Assembly (NCBI GenBank): GCA_038049695.1
Contig: CP142451.1
Coordinates: forward strand, 31,790,001-31,854,000
Direction: 5' to 3'
DNA: 64,000 nucleotides
Origin: Cinnamomum chago
Taxonomy: Eukaryota > Streptophyta > Magnoliopsida > Laurales > Lauraceae
In this document: piece after piece, positions 1-10,700 of the stretch
Numbering within the stretch: position 1 is the first letter of the stretch
How the letters are laid out: the number at the start of each line of letters is the position of its first letter
Position numbers and translations under genes: made by a program
Notes under the pieces: model-generated
Told to the model about the DNA's origin: nothing
The model's input: the letters and a program-made list of their open reading frames with translations, nothing else
The model's database searches: none

Positions 1-2689
1 CAAAGGAATTTTACTAAAGAAGAAACTATTACAAAACAACGAAAACAAACAGAAGGACAACTTTCAAAGTGATATAGCATTAGCTGAGTCACTTCTGAAA
101 TAATTTATCATTTTTCTTTACCAATCTTTTTTATTATGCCATGAACATAACATAGACAATAAGTTAACTTTGTGTTACTGACCATGATGTCCTTAAAGAT
201 GCTATATCACCGTTTTAGAAAGGCAGAGACTGTAATAAGTTTCTAGCAAGTCCTCAAGCTGGTACAGGCGTGACAGTTATAGCTGAACTGCATTTTTCTC
301 TGTTATCGATAGATGTCTTGTATTTTGTGGAAACTGACCATCTGGGTCATGCTGTTCACCAATCCTCAATTGAGGAGGTGCATGGAGCATTGTACCTTGG
401 AAATGAATCATAAAGGTGCAGTACTCCTTGTCCAGGGTTCTGAAGTGGAGAGGCCATCACTCAGGGGTATTTTGGTAATTTTCACCTAAGTTAAATATTC
501 TCTAAGTGGTTTGTTTTAGGGTTACAGAAATCAGTTTGTTCTCAAAGACATGAGGCTAGTGAAATCCTATAAGGCTGTATCCATAATTTCTCTGAAATAG
601 TGGAAACTGTGCTCATAAATCTGTGAATTGCGGGCACAGTGATGAACTATGAATTTTTTATGTATTCTAATTTTGATTGTTTATTTGTTGCATCATGATA
701 GTTACCACCCCAACAAATACTACCTAGAAAACAAACACCTAATAGAAAATTTTCCAAACAGAAAAATGAAAATTTGTTGAGATACAGGAGTGAGAAATCT
801 TTTATCCAAAACATGTTGAAAACTTTGACTTTAATAATGCAGAATCAATAGTATGTTTTCCAAAATAAATAAATAAAAGAGAAAATGAATGTACGGACAT
901 TAATTTAATATATTCACCACTAGATAGTAGTTGAAGTCATTCCCCATTGATGGTCATTGAGGTATCTCCTAAATGAACCCTCTCTAAGCCAATCATAGAC
1001 CAGCCTTTTTCTCATTACTCCTTTGGGTCTGGAAGTAAAAGAACTATTTTGAAATGGGGCTGACCAGAATGGTATGGATTCAACTTGTGATTTTCGAAGA
1101 AGAAAAATCTTCTTTTCATTCCTTGTGTCTTCTTCTTCTTTTTTTTTCTTTTCTTTTTTTCATTTTTCTTCTCTCATTTCCTCTCTTTTTCTTTCTCCTT
1201 TTTCCTCCTTTCAGTTGGAGAAGTTGTTAAATATGTGATCTTAGTGATTAAATATAAGAGTATATAAAGAGAACAGAAAGATCAATTATTTTAATCCCCT
1301 TGAAATTAAAACATTCTCAATGATACCTTAGGGCCTATTTTTTCACATTTTTGGAGGAGTAAAAATGAGGCGGATGTCAAATCATGGAAAAGGTTAAGAA
1401 AAGGTATGTAAAAGTAAACTAGAGGTGCAGAAAAATCCTTGTGTGAATGGTATGAGGTAAAGTATAGGTGAGAGAGGAAATGTAGATTAAAAAGAATTTT
1501 GTCATAAGTTTACCATACCACACTTTATCACACGTTTTTGTGGTAAAAAGAAAGAGGCTTGTGGAGGAGTAAAGGCAAGTGGCATCACATCAAGTTGACT
1601 TCTCCACTCCATTTTCTTCACCCAAACTTGGTGTTAAGCATGATTCAAATGATTGACCAAGTCAAACAAAAAGCATATCCTATCTATGTTTGGAGTTAGC
1701 TCTTAGTCCTTCAACATATCATCCCATCCATACTGTAACAGCATCCGAACTTCAAACAAGGCATGTACTAGTTCAAAACGAACTGCTGGAATTCATCAAA
1801 TATGGGAACATTCATAATTAATTTGATCCTTTAGAAAACACTATAATATAATATTTGTTTGTAATATTTGCATCCCAACATTGGGTTATATGTGGTTACC
1901 AACATTGGATTTTAATCCCAGGATTTATCTCAGGATAGACTGTAATGGAGAAACAAAATTCATGTAGCTGACAAGGCTTTGACAACAATGATGATGACCA
2001 ACATTGGATTTTGATATTTGATTTAGTCTTAAGGATGATATCTTCAGATAGATAAGCATTTAGGGTGATTGCAGTTCCAAATATTGGATTGCTTCCATAG
2101 CTGATTCCAATTTGAAGGGAGTGCAAACTCAATTTCTGTTGGTTTTAAAATATATATATTATTTTTATTAATGAAAGCTAACAAACAAGAGTATAATTTG
2201 AAACATATAGGTACATCTGATCTTCAAGCTAATCATAGTAGTTAGTTTCAAAAGATTGTTTAAGATCATATATTTGATAGTGCAGTAGAGATTGTTCAAA
2301 ATCATAATTCTGATCTTCTAATGGTCATTAAGGGCTCTTCTTTATTCACCCCAAATGAGTCTTATTAAATTTTTTTGTCCAATTCTTTTCTCCTTCCAGA
2401 GGATACCTAGACTATGATGAAAGGATGGTCTGAAGACGAAGTCATTTAAACTATGATTACTAGGGATTAGAAAGGCAGGCTTACTTGGGATTCTAAGCAA
2501 TGGCTTTCTGTCAAAGGGGTTAAAATTCATGAGTGGATCTCCAAATGGCTATCAGATGGTCTTGTTGTTGATCGGAAATGATTGACTAGCCATCGCCTAC
2601 TAAATCAAATCCTAGGAAAGTGGCAAACCATCTCTTACTTTTTCCGGATTATCCTCCATTTACGTGTGCTAAATTCTGGGAAAAAAAAA
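1..2689. other. No gene recognised; AT-rich non-coding DNA
   Basis: I see no coding exon here. It lies upstream, in the direction of transcription, of the first visible rhamnogalacturonan lyase exon, so it may be intron of that gene, but I could not find the preceding exon. A pyrimidine-rich stretch lies at about 1115-1214. A motif around 1565-1625 (a GGAGTAAAGGCAAGTGG-like run followed by a TTCTCCACTCC-like run) recurs in diverged form near 58200-58268, so it is probably an unclassified MITE-type repeat. Confidence 0.5.
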
Positions 2690-3074
2690 TTTTGAATTTG
2701 TGCTTTTAACAAAGAAGACACATCCAAATACTCTTGGAGTAATGGAAATAGTGGAGCTGAAGTATTCAAAATCTGTATTGTATCGCTGACTTCCCTCCTA
2801 AAGTATTAGATGGCATTTGATTGATGAGAAATGCGACTACGAGAACATCTGATCAGAATGCCTTCAGAACATTCATCTGGAATGATAGTGCCCTGATAAC
2901 TTCCAACAAATTCTAATTTTCTGTTTGGCAACACCATTCTATTCTATAGTATAAGCACATGAACTTTGTGATTCAATCCCATTTGCTCTGAGGTAAGCTT
3001 GAAAAAAACTTGATGTGTTCCTCCATTGCCTGAGCTTAACACCTTGATTCCGCATCAAACCTATGTTCTACCAT

Positions 3075-3381
3075 TGTCACAGCCCCGCCCAACTCAGCAT
3101 GTTATTGTTCGCTTTGGCCCATGTGCGCGCGAGGGCTTCCAAGGCGATCACCCATCCCAGTATTGCTTCCGCCCGAGCATGCTTAACTCCGGTGTTCTTA
3201 TAGGATCCGGGGCCGCACGGCTTTAAAACGCATCATGTTGATTTACACAGGGTTTGACTTATAAGCCCAGGGTCCGAACTTGGATATTTCCGATGTGGAA
3301 CTTGCAAAGACTCTCCTTTGGAAGCCCGTGGTTGACACACTACACCTCATGTTTAAGGGTGTCACCTGGACCTAGTTCTCA
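3075..3381 (-). repeat. TRIM 3' LTR with 5S-like segment
   Basis: Lower copy of the TRIM LTR. The 5S-like part lies at about 3117-3230 and keeps recognisable box A, intermediate-element and box C regions on the minus strand. Confidence 0.8.
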
Positions 3382-3413
3382 CACTCTTCTCCACCGGAAA
3401 TAGAGTCGTCGTC

Positions 3414-3426
3414 GGCTCTGATATCA
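3414..3426 (-). promoter_or_regulatory. Primer-binding site of the TRIM
   Basis: Minus-strand TGATATCAGAGCC differs by one base from the initiator tRNA-Met primer site TGGTATCAGAGCC and lies 2 bp inside the upper LTR. Confidence 0.7.
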
Positions 3427-3428
3427 AT

Positions 3429-3729
3429 TGTCACAGCACTGCCCAACTCAGCATGATATTGTTTGCTTTGGCACATGTGCGCGCGCGAGGACTTCTCAGG
3501 CATTCACCCATACCAGAACTGCTCCCGCCCGAGCACTCTCAACTCTGGTGTTCTTATGTGGTCCAAGGCCGCATGAATTTAAAACGCGACATGTTGAGTG
3601 AATACGGGGTTTGACTTATAAGCCCAGGGTAAGGACTTGGATATTTACGATGTGGGACTTGTAGATACTCTCCATTGGAAGTCCGTGGTTGACACGCTAC
3701 GCCCATGTTTAAGGGTGCTTCCCGGTTCA
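3429..3729 (-). repeat. TRIM 5' LTR with 5S-like segment
   Basis: Upper copy of the TRIM LTR, more decayed in the 5S-like part (about 3475-3580) than the lower copy: GAGTTAAGC has become GAGTTGAGA on the minus strand. Confidence 0.8.
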
Positions 3730-5882
3730 CAATCATCATATGGAATTCCCCAAAGTTAGATGGTAGTTGACCATGAGACTTCATCACATATACCCATGTA
3801 CATCTAGAAGCATCATCAATTGATGAAACAAAAAAATAATGACGGCCAAGAATAAAGGTAAGAGGAGAATACCAAACATCACTATGTATTAAAGAAAAAG
3901 GAACTTGATTCTTTTCACCAATACTAACTGGATATGATGTTCTGCATATCTTTGAAGGTTGACAAACTTTTCACTAAAGTTCTTTAATATTATTCCTAAT
4001 GCTTAACAAAGGCAAAAGACTATTAAGGATACTAACTGATAAATGTCCAAAATGACAATGCCACTTCATAGCACCTTCTGCACTAGCTGATGACTGGTAG
4101 GATGATGAGACTTCAAAACTAGATTAGTAAAATAGAGACCATTGCATTCACAGCCACCATCAATTGTCTATCTTGTCTCTAGATCCTGAAAAAGACAACA
4201 TGAAGGGAAAAAAATATGGCACTGGAATTGTAGGACTTGATTAAAGTACTGACAGAAATCAAATTATGAGATGATTGGGGAACATGTGACAATGAAGGCA
4301 AGGATAACCATCGGAAAATTCCAGCTGGTCCTTCATATATTAATGGTGTATCGTTCCCATTGGCAACACGAATGTTACCATGACAAGAGGGCTTCTATGT
4401 CTTGAACATTAAACACATATTTGTCATGTAATCTGTCGCTCCAGTATCAATCACCCAGTAAGAGTTGGTTGAGCAGATGCCATTTGAGCTAAAGTCACAA
4501 TGTATGTATTCATTCTAGTAGAGGATGAAGCAGTGTAACCTTCTAATGCATGTAACATCACTCGAAGTGCAGAGAAGTCTTATGTAATATTCGACTCGAG
4601 TTTATTTTCACTTGCTTTGTTGCCTTTGGTTGGTTTTTCTACCTCAACTACATTAACAGAGTTAAATTATTCTAATTTTCCAACCAAATCCCAACAATAT
4701 TTTCGCGTGTGCCAAATACAATGTAGTATGTTTCCATCAACACTGGTCTGACACCAGCCTTGTCATCCTCTTTGACCTCCACAACCTCTACCTGAGCCTA
4801 GTAAAGAACAACCATTACTTTGACCTCCACCATCAATACATGCAAGTGCAGGTCATTCATCTAGAGATGCGGGTTGGCTGTGTCTACTAAGCATGACTTG
4901 ATGTGATCTTCTTCTCCTTGAAGGAGTGCAAACACTGCTCCAATCGATGGAAGAGGATCTTCGCTTAGAATTTGTGCTCATATTCTGGGTTATTACTTAA
5001 TACCTCCTAGGATTCATAAATGTGCCAACATTCCACTCCCACCATGGACCAACTTGGCAGAATATGACTAGTCATTATAGTTTTTCCATTAAACAATTCA
5101 GCAGTAAGTCAGCATAAGGGTTAAAGGTTCAGTAATGGAGTGGATGAAGAATTAGAACCATCTCCCCCTTGCTTGGATTCCATCTCAATCCTAGACTTAG
5201 AAACTGATAATAGTTTTAAGATTAGTCCTAAACAAGGGCAGCCACAATCTCTTACCACCTTTGTGATTCTATAGAAATTCAGTCCACTTTATGCACTGAA
5301 ACAACCAGAGGATCCCTCTGGGATTCAGAAAACGTTCTGCAAATTGATCTGTAGACTGTTGAAAATAAAATTTGCATAAGACACGAACTACATAAGACTT
5401 GAATAAGTTCCACGAATTGTAAATGCTAAAAAAAAAAACACTTGCGAACAGGTCTCGCAAACCCTATGACTGTATGAGGCTAACGGTTAGCAATTGGTTT
5501 CTTGTGAACAACCCACTGAACTTCGGACAGTTCTATCTAAACAGAACAAAGATTCTGGGAACTGCTGAACCTTGCCGAGATGTGTGAACAAGCTTAGTGA
5601 ATCTTGCAACCAGAAAAACGACTTTCGGAATCCCATAGAGAACTGCAAACAAATGCAAACCTTTTTGAACAAACGACTTTGTCTGCACTTGACGAAGAAG
5701 GTAGGAAACTCTTCAGTTCCTTTCCTTGGTAGAAAAGGAAGAAATGAATCCACTCTTGGGCCAGACATGAGTAACAAATCTATCACAAATCGGCAACCCT
5801 AGAAATCCCTTGTTTCTGGATTTTTTCTTCAATCCAGTCCCTTAATAATCTCCTTCATGTGGGACTCTCCTTCTTGGTGGAA

Positions 5883-5895
5883 GGCTCCGATACCA
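5883..5895 (-). promoter_or_regulatory. Primer-binding site of Copia-A
   Basis: Minus-strand TGGTATCGGAGCC, one base from the tRNA-Met primer consensus. It directly follows an LTR end TGTTAACA (plus strand from 5896). It fixes the orientation of the remnant; the upper end of that LTR is not recognisable. Confidence 0.65.
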
Positions 5896-5967
5896 TGTTA
5901 ACACTTCTGATATGATGCATCCTAGGGTTTCCTCCCTAACGGTGTGAAAAATCCTAATAGAAGAAAG

Positions 5968-6084
5968 ATAAGGAAACAGAGAGATGTTAGTCGAATTAAG
6001 AGAAATTTCTCATGGTTGTGGTTCTTGGAGATAAGGAAACAAGGAGATGTTGGTCGAATTGAGAGAAATCTCTCGTGGTTGTAG
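5968..6084. repeat. Two-copy imperfect tandem repeat, 63-bp spacing
   Basis: The stretch at 5968-6020 (ATAAGGAAACAGAGAGATGT onward) is repeated at 6031-6084 with a few changes. It probably lies in the decayed LTR of Copia-A and ends exactly at the hAT-like insertion. Confidence 0.7.
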
Positions 6085-6942
6085 CATAGTTATCAGAATT
6101 CTACGATTCGTATCCCGAATCCCAATTCGTATATCGAATCTTAAAAAAAAACGATTCGTATCTATATAATGAATCCCATTTACAAATGAATCTTGGGATT
6201 CAAGTGTGAATCATACTATTCGATACTCGTTTCATCGAATCATAATTATTGAATCTTACAATTCAAGCAATTCGGATAAGCAAGAATGGCTATAGCCAAT
6301 AAGTTAATATTAATAATCCTCTACCTTTTTTCTTTCTTTGTTCTCTCTTTCTTTTATAGATTGTATTTTTAAAAGGTTATTTAGTAGTTAACGAAACCTC
6401 ATAAGAATTTTTTGCGGCCTTGATAAGGTTTTAAAGATGAATAAAGAACATGCATTTAAATAAAGCATTCGATTGTACATATGGTGCTTGTCTATATCTT
6501 CTTCTTTTTTTAATCTATTTTGGTTTTATTATTCATGAATACTTTCTTAACTTTAAGAGATATCCTACTGTGTAAGATTGATGGTTTGAATTTTATTTTA
6601 TTTTTATAGTTTAATTTAGAGATAATAAAATATATATATTGATACATTAAACTTATTTAACTATTTACACATCATTTATTTCATATATATATTAATATAT
6701 GTCTTGATGTTCTTGATACAATTGTATGATAGTCTCACTTTTTATTATATTTATACTATACTATACTATAAATGGGAAAATGGATGGTTATGAATAATTA
6801 TTTTTTTTGTTTTCTTTTAATTTTTAATTATTTTTTTATTTTTATTAAAAATTATATATAAAAAAATTTCCTATGATTCGTGATTCGATTTGATTCATGG
6901 GTATGAACGATTTGTGATACGATTCCGATTTTGGAAACTATG
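6085..6942. mobile_element. hAT-like non-autonomous element with GATTCG-rich ends
   Basis: Imperfect inverted ends start with CATAGTT. The first 30 bp resemble the reverse complement of the last 27 bp, both reaching a shared CGTATC. The flanking 8-mers are GGTTGTAG (6077-6084) and GGTTGCGG (6943-6950), 6 of 8 identical, the length expected for hAT. The first 180 bp and the last 60 bp are packed with GATTCG/CGAATC variants, while the middle is plain AT-rich DNA. No transposase is present. Confidence 0.6.
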
Positions 6943-6950
6943 GGTTGCGG

Positions 6951-7717
6951 TGCCGAGGACTAGGCGGCCACATCTATATATATTTTATTATATTTTTGAA
7001 AAAAAAAAAAAAAAAGAAAACCTCATTCCTATATTTATAAAACAATCCATATTTCCACGGAATTACAAATAAGTCCAACTCTTAACAACTTAAACCAAAG
7101 AACAACTAAATTCTATTACCAATCACTACCCTACATGAGCTTTAATCTTCTCATAAGGATTTGCCTTTGTTGGAAATTCTCTTTCCATTTGAAGGGCATT
7201 TTCCTTTTTTTCTTTTCTTTTTTTTTGTCTTCTTTGTTGTATGGGTCTTTTTTGTTTGTTGTTAGGGTGAACCGGTCTAATCATCTTTGGTGGGTGTACA
7301 GCTTTTTATTTTTAATTTTTTAATCTTTTGCTCTTGCCGAGTTTTGTTTCTTGTCTTTTGGCTATTTGCCTCCTTGAGAATCATGTTGTGTTTATACCTT
7401 GTTTAATAACATTAGCGCCTACCTTCTGATGAAATATGAATCATTAAGTTACCATAAATTATTACCAGCAAAAGAAAAGGTTCCCAAAAAGTAGGTTTCA
7501 TGTATGACAAGGATCTAGAGAACAAGAATTTTTTTTGTTTTCTTTCTATCTATGAATTTGTGAAGTAAATCATTTTTGTAATTATTTGCCCCTATGCTTT
7601 TTTTCACTTGATATTTCCTTCTTTTATCTGGCCATATGTAATAATGCTTTCATTTAATTCCCTTCTTAATTTAATTATCATTCATTGCTTCTAATACCAT
7701 GTGTACAATCTTTCCAG
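6951..7717. other. Non-coding DNA upstream of a visible exon
   Basis: AT-rich sequence with A and T runs (16 A at about 6999-7014). It ends in the splice acceptor TCTTTCCAG at 7709-7717. It is presumably the 3' end of a large intron of the rhamnogalacturonan lyase gene; nothing else is recognised. Confidence 0.5.
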
Positions 7718-10700
7718 GGTCAGAAATACAGCTTGGCAATTTAACCTTCAGTCCACCTAGAGATGGTCCAACCCTATGGGAGATTGGCTTCCCTGACCGT
7801 ACTGCAATGGGTTTCTTTGTTCCCAATCCAAATCCATTATACATCAACAAATTATATATTAACAGGCCTGAGAAGTGGGTAACCATTACCTTTATACAAC
7901 AATTTTCTTTTTGCTTAAGAAGCCTTATGAACAGTTCAAATTCCTGATCTTAACAAGCATAGACTGTCACTGTTATATGTTGGAATTAGTGGGTCCAATT
8001 ATCATTGACATATGACAGTACCTATTTGATTTCCACCTAGACAAGACAAGCATAATCATTTTAGGCATCAAAATTATCAAGCCAAGAGAAGTTAACCAGC
8101 TAGCCCTAACTCAACTTGCCTCAATTCCATTCAACCATGGATGCTACTATGATGCAGCCAGATTGGTGTAGAAAGATCTACCCAAGCATAGGCTCCTTGA
8201 AGCAAACACAATCACTTCTATGTTTCTACCCAAAGAGGAGAAAATCTGAATATTATGGATAAGTTATTGAGCGATTTAAGAATACACGGGAGGCCCTTAA
8301 ATAGGCCTCTTGGACGTCCCTCAGTTGTAGCTCAGCTGGCTAGGGACATGGGGGTATGAGTAGAGAGCATAAGTTCGATTCCTCGATGCAGCAATAAAAA
8401 TAAAAATAAAAAAGCCTCATGGACATCCAAAGGAAGAAATTTTCTTCTCACATGGATATCCTAAAACATTCATTGATCTTAGACCCTATGAAAATAAGAA
8501 ACTAATATAAGGAAGATACTTGGAAGAAATAATGACACTAAAAAAAAAATATTGCTCAATTAGACCTCCTGTGTGCACAGTTGGGACTAGGCTTGGGCCT
8601 CAATGGGCCTGACTCATGGATCTTGGTCTAGATTGGCCCATTATCAGGAGTCCATTATGATGCAGCCCCTTTTGGGCTGCATAAATTATCCCTGGCTTGG
8701 AGAGAACTCACCCTCGAGTTCCATAGATCTCCTCTTGGATTGAAGATCCACTGTAAAAGCTTCTGATTGTTTCGTTGATCTTCATTTACTATGCATGGCC
8801 CCAAAACTTGATCTTTTCCTCTAACTAGATGTGGATCGGAAGAGTCACTCCTTCTGGTAGTTGAATGTTGCTTGGATGCTAGATACAAGCATTAGATGCT
8901 TCAGTTATTGGATTTGTACCATCAAATCACAATCTTTGAGCATCCATCACTGATCCCCGAAGAAAAAGTAAATGTATGGGACTTCAACGGTTGGAATTTC
9001 TTGTGAAACCACCAGACCAATGTAATTGTAATTCAATATTCAGTTATTCCTTCTGTAGCTTTCAATTTAATTAGATCTGGTTTAAGGGTAGGCTCTTCAA
9101 TCTTTGGATAAACATTGTCCATAGAAAGAAGTTTGACCCTTTTTGTCTTCCTTGAGTTCTTCTGAAGTATAGCCCATCTAGGAGTTTTAAATACTACTTG
9201 ACATAGGAGTAGATGATCCAGAATTCATGGATCCTGCTTTGGATCAAGCCTTGGATTATTTGGATTGATTTGTTTGGTCTAATGCGTTTTTTTATCGATC
9301 TTAGTTGAGGCTGATCAAATATAAAGGCTCAAACATAAATTTTCAATAAACTGGGTTTTAAAACCGATAAAGTCAATGCAGGCCAAAAGGAAGTCCTACT
9401 AAGGCCTAACCATGCAGGATCAACCCATGGGCACGCCATTCCAAAAGACACTACATGCTCAACAAGTGGAGCCCATAGCCCAATTGAAATATGCTCAACA
9501 AGTGGGACCCGTAGCCCATTTAGAGTGGGGGGAAATTTTCTCCTTCACACATACTCCTGTGGGAGTGCGCATCCGGACTGTCACCAAAGGCAGAACCCCC
9601 CAAGTTTCACTGGGTCCCAGTTAATGAACGACACCAATGCACAAGATAAAATAGTCCTTAGAGTGGGGCGGCGCCCAATTACTTCAAGAGAAAGCAACCT
9701 AAAATTACAAGGTTTCCAATTAGGAGTCCAAGAGATGGAAGCTTCCTTGAAGGAACTCAATGGAAAGAAGTTTCAAGTGCAGTGGTGGACACAGGATTTT
9801 CACTTGGGTGGGGCTAAAATTTTGCTAGACTAAACATTTGAAAAAAAAAAAAATTAGACTTTGCTAGACTTTTCCACATTACCAAATAGCTCCCACACGT
9901 TTTTTTTTAGAAAATGTCCAACTCGTGGAACTCAACTAGATGCATGACGGTTATTGAAGATTGGGCAATGAAGAGGGTAGGATATTAATTAAAAGTACCA
10001 AAAAAATTAGAGGGAAAAAAATGATTCTAACCTTGATTTTAGTCTTAGATACTCAAACTCACATTATCATGTTTCACTAAATTTATATTTCAAGATCAAT
10101 GCCTAATGGAGATCGCTGCAAATTCAAGGTGAGTGGTGTGTGTGAGAAAAATCTGAATACAAGAACATTTTGAGGACACCCTCCCTTTTCACTATCTCAA
10201 AGGCTCCAACCTTTGGATAATAGGAGTGGAATTCCATCTTTGAGTCATAGTGGGGGTAAGAAGACATGATAACAGGAATGGATTTGTAGATATGCTCAGA
10301 TTTGGTGGTTTAGGGCTAAGGGTTTGGATTAGGATTAGGGGATTCAGGGCTTGTAATTACGATTTGGAGATTTAAGCATTCAGATTTAGATATAGAGTGA
10401 ATAGGAAGGATTATATTGGATATGTTTGGCAGATGAAGATGCAGTAGTCTACACAGTACATATGGACCGACGAGAAGGACTACCATTCAATTGGTGCGAA
10501 GGGGTTTCGAAAGAAGAGGGCGCAATGTGTTGCCGCAATGTTTTCTTTTCATTTCGTTTTTTACCAATGAAGCTTTACATATGTGGGGCGACAAGTTTAG
10601 ACATGTGGGGCATACTCCAAGGCCCCATTCAACTCTATGGAGATTTCAATTCCGACCTGGGGCAACCGCCCCAATTGTTCCAACATAGGCTCGATCCCGT

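Larger units (their letters stand above)
3075..3729 (-). mobile_element. Cassandra-type TRIM retrotransposon with 5S-like LTRs
   Basis: Two similar direct repeats of 307 and 301 bp, each TG...CA, flank only 47 bp of internal DNA. Read on the minus strand, the internal part has a primer-binding site TGATATCAGAGCC just after the upper LTR and a purine tract GGTGGAGAAGAGTG just before the lower one. Each LTR carries a sequence resembling 5S rRNA in the sense orientation, including GGATGGGTGA and GAGTTAAGCATGCTCGGGCG. LTRs with a 5S-like segment and almost no internal region are the hallmark of the Cassandra family. It codes for nothing and depends on other elements. No clean 5-bp target duplication is visible (ACCAT against CAATC), and the LTRs differ at many sites, so the insertion is old. 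Confidence 0.85.
2690..5895 (-). mobile_element. Degenerate Ty1-copia remnant (Copia-A), split by a TRIM
   Basis: Stop-riddled minus-strand copia coding traces can be followed in the expected order from high to low coordinates. A tRNA-Met-type primer site is at 5883-5895. A weak gag zinc-knuckle-like stretch ending CWDLVGK is near 4690-4760. A protease motif WVIDTGATDYMT is near 4420-4460. An integrase stretch with IHSDVW, a SIDD motif and WVYVMKS lies between about 3740 and 3930. After the interruption at 3075-3729 come IKVL..GNGG and PRVFGC from about 3060 down to 2700. Many stops and shifts show that it is dead. Reverse transcriptase and the 3' LTR are not seen, so the element is truncated. 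Confidence 0.75.

Noticed and set aside
180-600. A preceding exon of the lyase gene
   Set aside because: None of the expected motifs of the upstream PL4 domain could be read in any frame, and no suitable acceptor-donor pair encloses one.
3117-3230. A 5S rRNA gene on the minus strand
   Set aside because: The 5S resemblance is diverged, occurs twice, and sits inside LTRs with a primer site between them, so it belongs to a retrotransposon.
3070-3734. Target-site duplication for the TRIM
   Set aside because: ACCAT and CAATC do not match, and shifting the ends by a few bases does not give a 5-bp match.
3026-3787. Short open frames on both strands (66 and 77 codons) around 3026-3226 and 3554-3787
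   Set aside because: They lie across the 5S-like TRIM LTRs and have no family resemblance beyond that repeat.
8325-8395. A tRNA gene
   Set aside because: Box A and box B are present, but there is no cloverleaf or acceptor stem that I can pair, and an A-rich tail with target duplication shows a SINE.
10305-10350. Telomere-like TTTAGGG repeats
   Set aside because: Only scattered TTTAGGG, CTAAGGG and ATTAGGG-like words, with no regular tandem run.
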